From assembly GCF_019930585.1 (NCBI RefSeq), contig NZ_CP082839.1:2786001-2850000 (forward strand): DNA of 64,000 nucleotides, written 5' to 3'. This document shows, one piece after another, positions 57,806 through 64,000 of this stretch. The translations under genes were made by a program, and so were the position numbers. This stretch comes from Sphingomonas nostoxanthinifaciens (GTDB taxonomy: Bacteria > Pseudomonadota > Alphaproteobacteria > Sphingomonadales > Sphingomonadaceae). Each line of letters begins with the position of its first letter. The stretch's first letter is position 1. The notes under the pieces are model-generated. The model saw only the letters and a program-made list of their open reading frames with translations, had not been told where the DNA came from and searched no databases.

Positions 57806-58995
57806 GCCGCGATCAGCGCGGTCAGCGCGCGCGCATTGGCGGCGGCGTCGTGCTGGGCCAGCACGCGGGCGCGCCCCTCTTCGCCCATCGCTGCGAGTTG
57901 CGCCGGATCGGCATCGAGCACCGCGGCCATCGCATCCGCCAGCGCCTCGACCGAGCCGGCCGGCACCAGCCAGCCGCACTCATGGTCGACCAGTTCGGGC
58001 GTGCCGGCGATGGCGCTCACCACCACCGGGCGGCGCAGCGCGAGCGCTTCCATGATGACCACCGGCAATCCCTCGGCAAAGCTCGGCAGCACGAACGCAC
58101 GCGCGGCGAGCAAGTGACGGCGCACCCCTGCCCCATCGCAGATCCCGGCGAACACCACCCGATCCGACAAACCGAGCCGCGCGGCCTGCGCCGTCAGTTC
58201 GGCGCGGAGCGGGCCGTCGCCGACCAACGTAAGCGTGAAGTCGCGTCCGTCGCGGGCGAGCCGCCCGGCCGCCTCGATCAGGAGCGGCAGGCCCTTCTGC
58301 GGCGCGAGTCGCGCGACCGCGACGAAGCCGGGAATGCCGGGCGCCGACGGAACGTCGTCCACCTCGCGGAACGAGGCGTCGATCCCGCAGCGCGCCACGC
58401 CGATCTTGGGCCAGTCGGCCAGCGCGCTCCAGCGCATCAGCTGGCCACGCCCGTAGCTGCTGATCGCCACCGCCGCCTTGGCGTCGGCCACCTTGCCGGC
58501 GAGATCCAACTCCTGCGGGCGATCGAACTCGTCGGGCCCGTGCACGGTGAAGCTATAGGGCGGCGCACCCAGCCGGCGCGCGATGCGCGCGACCGCCGCA
58601 GGGTTCGTGCCGAAATGAACATGAACATGCTCGGCCCCGCTCGCCCGCAGCGCGCGGGCCAGCCAGCATGCCTCGGCGAGATAGGCCAGATGCGGCACCA
58701 GCCCCCGCCCCGCCGCCTTGTGCATCCCGAGCGTCAGGCGCAGCGCCGCGAACCATGTCGCCGGTCGGGTTACCAGTTCGGCCAGCATCGCGCGCAGCAG
58801 CGCCGCGGCGCCCTGCGCGAGGATGGGCGTGGTGCGCGCGACCTCGGCCTGGTCTTCCGCACCGAGACCGCCGCCGGGGCCGCGCACCGAATAGCGATCG
58901 ATGCGGTGGCCGAGCGCCTCCATCGCCGCAATCTCGCGCCGGATGAAGCTATGGCTGACCGCGGGATATTGGTTGGTGAGATAGGCGATATGCAT
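57802..58995 (-). CDS. Glycosyltransferase family 4 (GT-B)
   Basis: 397 residues. HIAYLTNQYPAVSHSFIRRE at the start and FTVHGPDEFDRP, VAVARLAPQKGLPLLIEA, and PSFAEGLPVVIMEALALRRPVV, with the EX7E nucleotide site. Likely adds a sugar to a lipid-linked or exopolysaccharide precursor. ATG 58995 (MHIAYLTNQYP) is family-like; a long upstream frame runs through the repeat. Coupled to the GT2 gene. Confidence 0.9.
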   Translation of the reverse strand: MHIAYLTNQYPAVSHSFIRREIAAMEALGHRIDRYSVRGPGGGLGAEDQAEVARTTPILAQGAAALLRAMLAELVTRPATWFAALRLTLGMHKAAGRGLVPHLAYLAEACWLARALRASGAEHVHVHFGTNPAAVARIARRLGAPPYSFTVHGPDEFDRPQELDLAGKVADAKAAVAISSYGRGQLMRWSALADWPKIGVARCGIDASFREVDDVPSAPGIPGFVAVARLAPQKGLPLLIEAAGRLARDGRDFTLTLVGDGPLRAELTAQAARLGLSDRVVFAGICDGAGVRRHLLAARAFVLPSFAEGLPVVIMEALALRRPVVVSAIAGTPELVDHECGWLVPAGSVEALADAMAAVLDADPAQLAAMGEEGRARVLAQHDAAANARALTALIAA

Positions 58996-59023
58996 CTTCC
59001 ATCTCCCCCTTGCGCGATTACGT

Positions 59024-59185
59024 CCCGTTCGTGGTGAGGAGAGGCTGAGCCCTTCGGCTGGCTGGCAGGCCAGCCGGTCAGGACAAGCTTCGATGCCATG
59101 CATCGAAGTCGAAGCCTCGTCTCGAACCACATTCCCTTCGAGACGCCACTTCGACTTCGCTCAGTGGCTCCTCAGGACGAACGGG
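59024..59185. repeat. 162-bp palindromic element
   Basis: Ends CCCGTTCGTGGTGAGGAG (59024-59041) and CTCCTCAGGACGAACGGG (59168-59185) are inverted copies, 16 of 18. Inside are further hairpins, for example GTCTCGAA/TTCGAGAC (about 59119-59144) and ACTTCGACTTCGCTCAGT. Resembles the GTCCTGAGGAG-type repeats of sphingomonads. No transposase. Confidence 0.8.
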
Positions 59186-59242
59186 GGTAAATCCAATCTT
59201 CCCGCAGCCTTAGCACGTGCGCGTTAACGCAAGCCTACGCCC

Positions 59243-60538
59243 CTACCGATCATACGCCTTGGGAAGGGCGCCCTCGGTCGGGTTGAGGTAGCGGTCGCGC
59301 AGGCGCGTCTGGCGGCTGGTGAGCGGCTGCTGCACGCCGTCAATGAACACCGCCACCGGCGCCGACGACAGCTCCAGCGGATCGCCGTCCCACACCACCA
59401 CGTCGGCGCGACGGCCGGCGCGGAGCGAGCCGATCTCGCCATCCATGCCGAGCGCCGCCGCCGGGCCCGAAGTGATCGTGGCGAAGGCATGGCCCCAGTC
59501 GAGCCCGGTCATCCCCGGCACCTTGGTGATCGCCACCAGATTGCCGGCATATTGCTTGAGCAGTCGCTGGCCGCCCTCGCTCGCCACGTCGACGGTCGAA
59601 ATGCTGACGGGCACGCCCGCCTGCTCCAGCCGGCCGGCATTGGACTCGGTCGCGGCCAGCGCCTCGAACGAGGCGGGCAGGTTGGCCAGCGCGGCGGTGA
59701 CGACCGGAACGTGCGCGGCGGCGATCTGCGGCGCGACCATCCAGCCCTCGCTCACGCCAAACAGGACGAGCTTGAGCGCGGGATATTGCCGCTTCAGGTC
59801 GAGCACCTGCAGAATGTCGCTCGCACGCTCGACATGCACCACCAGCGGCATCCGCCCGTCGATCACCGGCAGCAATGCCGCGGCGTCGGCGCGGGTGAGC
59901 AGTGCGTCCTTGCCGCGTCCGTCGAACGTCGCCGGGCTGTGCTGAAAGTCACGCGCCTCGGCCAGCGCATCGTGGAGCTGCGCATAGCGGCCTGGCCGGG
60001 TCTCGCCACGGCGTTCCTCCGCCTCGCCCAGTTCGACGAACTGGAAGGCGCGCGCACGGGTGACCGGCATCGGATCGGCACCGAGATCGATCACCGCGCC
60101 CTGCCCGGCGAAGATCGAGCCGGTCGCATCGGGCGCGACGATCGCGCGCGTGACACCGCTCGCGCGATCGACCGGGATCGCCTGCGTCATCGGGTTGATC
60201 GCCACCGACACGTCGATCGCGGCGTGGAAAGGCGAAGTGCGCGCCGAGGTGTCGTTGCCCTCGCCGATATCCTCGCCATTGTAGAGGCCTTCGGTGTTGA
60301 AGCTGGCGACGATGCCGGCCGACACCCACTTGCCGGTGGCATCGACCACGCGCGCGCCCGCTGGCACCGCGACGCCCGCGCCGGCGGCGACGACGCGCCC
60401 GTCGCGGATCACGACCGTGCCGCCGGGGATCGGTGCCGAGCCGTCGCCCACCGCGACCGTGCCGCCAGTGAAGGCGACCGTCTCGGCGAAGGCGGGCGCC
60501 GCGATCAGCGCGGCGGCGGAGAGGAGGAGGCGCTTCAC
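59243..60538 (-). CDS. Exported amidohydrolase-like protein lacking metal ligands
   Basis: 431 residues with signal peptide (KRLLLSAAALIAAPAFA). Overall an amidohydrolase: N-terminal beta part (FTGGTVAVGDGSAPIPGGTV), C-terminal LRAGRRADVVVWDGDPLEL. The HxH metal motif after the first strand is replaced by VSAGIVASFNTEG, and the catalytic Asp region is VSISTVDVA, so it cannot bind the usual metals. Starts inside the stop of the intact paralogue (GTGA). Likely a pseudoenzyme partner. Confidence 0.85.
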   Translation of the reverse strand: MKRLLLSAAALIAAPAFAETVAFTGGTVAVGDGSAPIPGGTVVIRDGRVVAAGAGVAVPAGARVVDATGKWVSAGIVASFNTEGLYNGEDIGEGNDTSARTSPFHAAIDVSVAINPMTQAIPVDRASGVTRAIVAPDATGSIFAGQGAVIDLGADPMPVTRARAFQFVELGEAEERRGETRPGRYAQLHDALAEARDFQHSPATFDGRGKDALLTRADAAALLPVIDGRMPLVVHVERASDILQVLDLKRQYPALKLVLFGVSEGWMVAPQIAAAHVPVVTAALANLPASFEALAATESNAGRLEQAGVPVSISTVDVASEGGQRLLKQYAGNLVAITKVPGMTGLDWGHAFATITSGPAAALGMDGEIGSLRAGRRADVVVWDGDPLELSSAPVAVFIDGVQQPLTSRQTRLRDRYLNPTEGALPKAYDR

Positions 60539-61950
60539 TTCACGTCTCCTTCGCCCGGCTGGCCCAGCTCGAAATCGGACACGGGTCGCCGCTTTGGATC
60601 CTTGGCATCGTACATCAGCGCGCCGTCGATCCACACCATGTCGGGCCGGCTGTAGACCGACAGCGGATTGCCGTTCCACAGCACCACGTCGGCCATCTTG
60701 CCCGGCTTGAGGCTGCCGATCCGGTCGGAAAGGCCGATCGCCTTGGCCGGATTGATCGCGAGCCATTCCCACGCCACCTCGTCCGGAATGGCGATGCCGG
60801 CGCGTCGGCCCGCGGCCTGTGCCTTCGCCACTTCCTGGTTGAGATGCTGGACGCCGTTGGGATCGTCCGAGTGGATCATCGCGCAGGTGCCGGCCTTCTG
60901 CAGCAGCGCGAGGTTCTCGGGGATGCCGTCATAGGCTTCCATCTTGAAGCCGTACCAATCGGCCCAGACGGCGGCGCAGACGTTGTTCGCCTTCAGCAAA
61001 TCGGCGATCTTGTAGCTCTCCACGCCGTGGTGGAAGGCCGAGACGTGATAGCCGAACTCCTTCGACATATCCATCACGATGGCCATCTCGTCGGCGCGGT
61101 AGCAATGGTTCTGGACGAGGATCTTGCCGTCGAGCACGCCGGCGAGCGTATCCATCGCAATATCGCGCGTCGGCGGCTCGCCGCCGTCTTTCTCATACTT
61201 TTCCCAGCGCCGCTTATATTCGGTCGCCTTGGCCCACGTCATGCGATCGACGGCGATATTGCCCATCCGGGTCGAGGGCTCGCGCCCCTTCGAGCCGTAG
61301 ACGCGCTTCGGGTTCTCGCCGCACGCCATCTTGAGGCCATAGGGCGCGCCGGGGAACTTCATCCCCTGCTCGGTGCGCGCATAGACGTTCTTCACGATCA
61401 CCGAGCGGCCGCCCATAAGATTGGCCGAGCCGGGCAGGATCTGCAGCGTGGTGACGCCGCCATTCATCAGCGCGCGGCTGAACTGCGGATCCTGCGGCCA
61501 CACGCTATGTTCGGCCCACACTTCGGGCGTGGTCGGCGCGGTCGCTTCGTTGCCGTCGCTATTTGCCTGCACGCCTGGCGCGGGATAGTCGCCCATGTGG
61601 CTGTGCACGTCGATGATGCCGGGAGTCACCCACTTGCCATGGCCGTCGATCACGGTCGCGCCGGCGGGCGGCGCGATCGATTGGCCGACCTGCACCACCT
61701 TGCCGTCGGCGAACAGCACCGCGCCATTGTCGATCCGGCCGCCCTCGCCGTCATAGATGGTGACGTTGGTCACCAGCGTCGGCACGCCCGGATAGGCATG
61801 GTAAGTCGAGGGATAGGGATCGGTCGTCCACGGCGCGGCCAGCTTGGGCGAAGACGGCGACGCGCTCGCGCTCTTCGGCTTGGCGGCGGGCGCCTGCGCG
61901 CATGCGGCGAGGGACAGGACGGCGCCAAGGGCGGTCAGCGTGCGGATCAA
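60535..61950 (-). CDS. Exported amidohydrolase (intact)
   Basis: About 471 residues. With TTG 61950 the start is a lipoprotein signal (IRTLTALGAVLSLAAC); ATG 61989 is an alternative. Metal ligands are present: GIIDVHSHMGDY (HxH), VQNHCYRADEM, SAFHHGVESYK and the Asp in AMIHSDDPNGV; C-terminus LKPGKMADVVLWNGNPLSV. Imidazolonepropionase/dipeptidase-like; substrate unknown. Divergent from the nitroreductase, upstream of its degenerate partner. Confidence 0.9.
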   Translation of the reverse strand: MIRTLTALGAVLSLAACAQAPAAKPKSASASPSSPKLAAPWTTDPYPSTYHAYPGVPTLVTNVTIYDGEGGRIDNGAVLFADGKVVQVGQSIAPPAGATVIDGHGKWVTPGIIDVHSHMGDYPAPGVQANSDGNEATAPTTPEVWAEHSVWPQDPQFSRALMNGGVTTLQILPGSANLMGGRSVIVKNVYARTEQGMKFPGAPYGLKMACGENPKRVYGSKGREPSTRMGNIAVDRMTWAKATEYKRRWEKYEKDGGEPPTRDIAMDTLAGVLDGKILVQNHCYRADEMAIVMDMSKEFGYHVSAFHHGVESYKIADLLKANNVCAAVWADWYGFKMEAYDGIPENLALLQKAGTCAMIHSDDPNGVQHLNQEVAKAQAAGRRAGIAIPDEVAWEWLAINPAKAIGLSDRIGSLKPGKMADVVLWNGNPLSVYSRPDMVWIDGALMYDAKDPKRRPVSDFELGQPGEGDVK

Positions 61951-62081
61951 GCGGCTTCCACTTTCTGAACGGGGATTGGCGCCGACCATGGCGAGGATCG
62001 ATACGGCCGTAAAGCGGCTTTGCGTCGGGTGCATCCGAACCCGATTGTTGTGATGCATGGCGGCTGGTAACGCCGCCCGCG

Positions 62082-62663
62082 ATGTTCAACGATCTCTCCT
62101 CGCCGGCCGCCCTCATGCAGACCCGGCGCTCCGGCAAGCCGCGCGACATGGCCGCGCCCGGCCCGTCGTCCGATCAGCTCGACCGTATCCTGGGCGCGGC
62201 GATCCGCGTGCCCGATCACGGCAAGCTCGCCCCATGGCGCTTCGTGATCGTGCCCGACACGCGGCGCGAGGATTTCGCGACATTGCTGGAACAAGCCTAT
62301 CGCCTCGACCGGCCCGCGACCGGCGCCGCCGAGATGGAGACGGTCCGCCAGTTCGCCTTCCAGGCGCCGACCTTGGTGGTCGCATTGTCCGCCCCCGCCC
62401 ATGCCAGCCAGATCCCGATCTGGGAGCAGGAATTGTCGGTTGGCGCCGCCTGCATGGCGATGCTGGTCGCAACGCATGCCGAAGGCTTTGTCGGCGGCTG
62501 GCTGACCGGTTGGGCTGCCTATTCGGACGCGGTGCGCGACGCCTTCGGCCAGCCCGGCGAGCGTATTGCCGGCTTCATGTTCATCGGTTCGCCGACTCGT
62601 CCGCTCGACGAACGACCCCGTCCCGAGCGCAACAGCGTTATCTCAACCTGGTCGCCCGCGTAA
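62082..62663 (+). CDS. Nitroreductase family protein (YdjA-like)
   Basis: 193 residues. TRRSGKPRDMAAPGPS and IRVPDHGKLAPWRFVIV bind FMN, and ELSVGAACMAMLVATHAEGFVGGWLTGW is typical of the small nitroreductases. Uses NAD(P)H; substrate unknown. Divergent from the amidohydrolase pair. Confidence 0.92.
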   Translation: MFNDLSSPAALMQTRRSGKPRDMAAPGPSSDQLDRILGAAIRVPDHGKLAPWRFVIVPDTRREDFATLLEQAYRLDRPATGAAEMETVRQFAFQAPTLVVALSAPAHASQIPIWEQELSVGAACMAMLVATHAEGFVGGWLTGWAAYSDAVRDAFGQPGERIAGFMFIGSPTRPLDERPRPERNSVISTWSPA

Positions 62664-62736
62664 CGATATTGCGGCCGATGCGGCCATTGTGCATTGGTTG
62701 TTTCCTGCGCTGCGCTGTGTTAGGACAGCACCACGC

Positions 62737-63084
62737 ATGGTTGCATCCGACCGCCCCGTCTATCTCCGCCTCCGCGACGAGATCGTGGCGATGATCCTCG
62801 ACGGGCGCATTCAGGAGGGCGAGGCACTTCCCTCGGTCCGCGCCTTCGCCGCCGAGCAGGGGGCGAACCCGCTGACCGTCGCCAAGGCCTATCAAAGCTT
62901 TCAGGATGACGGCCTCGTCACCGTCCGCCGCGGCGTCGGCATGTTCGTCGGCCCCGGCGCGGCGGGCCGGCTGCGCACCGCCGCGCGCGCGCATTTCCTA
63001 AGCGAGGAATGGCCAGAAATCGCCAGCCGCATCCGCCGCCTCGCGATCGACCCGGCCGACCTGCTGGAGCGCGTGCCGGTCTGA
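62737..63084 (+). CDS. Short GntR-family regulator (YtrA-like)
   Basis: 115 residues: winged helix PVYLRLRDEIVAMILDG, ALPSVRAFAAEQGANPLTVAKAYQSFQDDGLVTVRRGVGMFV (in parts), and only a short C-terminal part, as in the YtrA subfamily. No effector domain is visible. No ABC transporter next to it, unlike many YtrA genes. ATG 62737 chosen by family fit. Confidence 0.9.
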   Translation: MVASDRPVYLRLRDEIVAMILDGRIQEGEALPSVRAFAAEQGANPLTVAKAYQSFQDDGLVTVRRGVGMFVGPGAAGRLRTAARAHFLSEEWPEIASRIRRLAIDPADLLERVPV

Positions 63085-63091
63085 GCCGTCG

Positions 63092-64000
63092 ATGAGCGAG
63101 ACGTCGATCCTGCCGTTCGACGATGCGGGCATCGCGCGCGCGGCCGCGCTCATCCGCGCAGGCCAGCCGGTCGCGATTCCGACCGAGACGGTCTACGGCC
63201 TCGCGGCCGACGCAACCGATGCCGCGGCCGTTGCCGCCATCTATGCGGCCAAGGGGCGGCCGAGCTTCAATCCGCTGATCGTCCACGTTCCCGATCTCTC
63301 TGCCGCGCAGGCGCTGGCCGATCTGCCCGCGCCGGCCTTGCGGCTGGCCGAGCGATTCTGGCCGGGGCCGTTGACGATTGTCGCTCCGCTGCGCGACGGC
63401 ACGCCGATCGCGCGGCTGACGACGGCGGGGCTCGCCACGATCGCGCTGCGCGTGCCGGCACACCCTGCCATGCAGGCGCTGCTGCGCGTGACCGGGCTGC
63501 CGCTCGCCGCCCCCTCCGCCAATGCCAGCGGCACGATCAGCCCGACGCGCGCCGCGCACGTGCTGCGCTCGCTCGGCGGGCGCATTCCGCTGGTGGTCGA
63601 TGGCGGCGCCTGCGCGGTCGGGCTCGAATCGGCCATTGTCGCGGTGGGCGCGAACGGGTTGCGCCTGTTGCGGCCCGGACCGATCGCGCCCGATGCGCTG
63701 GCCGAAGCCGCCGGGCTGCCGATCGCCGGTGCCGGCAGCGACGCGATCGAGGCGCCCGGCCAGCTCGCGCATCATTACGCTCCGTCGAAGCCGCTCCGGC
63801 TGGATGCGACGAGCGCCGCGCCGGACGAATGGCTGATCGGCTTCGGCGCCATCGCCGGCGACGCCTCGCTGTCACCGGCGGGCGACCTGATCGAGGCGGC
63901 GGCGCGCCTGTTCGATCTGCTCCACGCCGCCGACGCCGCGCCGGCCGAGCGGATCGCCGTCGCCCCGGTGCCGCGCAGCGGGCTGGGCCTCGCGATCAAC
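63092..64000 (+). CDS. tsaC: Threonylcarbamoyl-AMP synthase, Sua5 type (3' end cut)
   Basis: 303 codons visible, no stop before the window ends. Makes threonylcarbamoyl-AMP for the t6A37 tRNA modification. PTETVYGLAADATD, AAKGRPSFNPLIVH, RFWPGPLTIV and APSANASGTISPT are the YrdC blocks; from about residue 225 a C-terminal Sua5 domain follows (LAHHYAPSKPLRL). ATG 63092 lies 8 bp after the regulator stop. Confidence 0.94.
   Translation, partial: MSETSILPFDDAGIARAAALIRAGQPVAIPTETVYGLAADATDAAAVAAIYAAKGRPSFNPLIVHVPDLSAAQALADLPAPALRLAERFWPGPLTIVAPLRDGTPIARLTTAGLATIALRVPAHPAMQALLRVTGLPLAAPSANASGTISPTRAAHVLRSLGGRIPLVVDGGACAVGLESAIVAVGANGLRLLRPGPIAPDALAEAAGLPIAGAGSDAIEAPGQLAHHYAPSKPLRLDATSAAPDEWLIGFGAIAGDASLSPAGDLIEAAARLFDLLHAADAAPAERIAVAPVPRSGLGLAIN

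Overview
This 64 kb window is high-GC chromosomal DNA that looks like an alphaproteobacterium of the Sphingomonadaceae (Sphingomonas-like). That is an inference from the gene set: a FYDLN acidic zinc-ribbon protein, a DUF1476 (F1-ATPase zeta inhibitor) protein, class II type AroA, an IHF beta subunit next to rpsA, a FecI/FecR/TonB receptor unit with an STN domain, and short palindromic repeats of the kind common in sphingomonads. I see no transposase, integrase, phage gene, CRISPR array or replication origin. The region reads as ordinary chromosome with some accessory pockets.

Layout. 1-10094: five co-directional, mostly 4-bp-overlapping genes for glycogen branching/debranching and trehalose synthesis (glgB, glgX, treZ, malQ, treY), facing an NdvA-type glucan ABC exporter. 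11878-17816: sialate O-acetylesterase, an NAPE-PLD-like metallo-hydrolase, PoxB pyruvate:quinone oxidoreductase and a chloroperoxidase-like alpha/beta hydrolase. 17827-24081: a housekeeping block with tRNA-Ala(GGC), FYDLN protein, aroA, a small membrane protein, cmk, a cyclophilin, a 38-residue membrane peptide, rpsA, ihfB and tRNA-Leu(UAA). 24115-33866: orphan peptide-binding lipoprotein, DUF4112, a nadA-nadC-membrane protein-RNase T2 operon, a metallophosphoesterase pair, DUF4230/metallo-hydrolase pair, and grxD-bolA-DUF1476. 34068-38168: leuCD preceded by a coupled sulfotransferase/serine hydrolase pair. 38345-44384: PRC-barrel protein, a secreted protein whose reading frame breaks in a G5 run, DUF4126, a mercuric-reductase-like flavoprotein, queF, DJ-1/PfpI protein, a small monooxygenase and DUF5694. 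44557-49272: TonB receptor, ECF sigma factor and FecR anti-sigma. 49395-51453: BlaI repressor with a double operator and an M56 metalloprotease that carries hendecad repeats instead of a beta-lactam sensor domain. 51467-56562: EamA transporter, CLC channel, thiD, small membrane protein, glmM. 56627-64000: two glycosyltransferases, a palindromic 162-bp element, a tandem pair of exported amidohydrolases of which one has lost its metal ligands, nitroreductase, a short GntR regulator and the start of a Sua5-type tsaC.

Functionally the best defined units are carbon storage/trehalose, NAD and leucine biosynthesis, and two envelope-facing sensory circuits (FecI/FecR/TonB and BlaI/M56). The most unusual observations are the 21-bp-spaced tandem operators with the M56 hendecad sensor, the degenerate amidohydrolase paired with an intact one, the frame break at 38726-38730, and several translationally coupled very small proteins.
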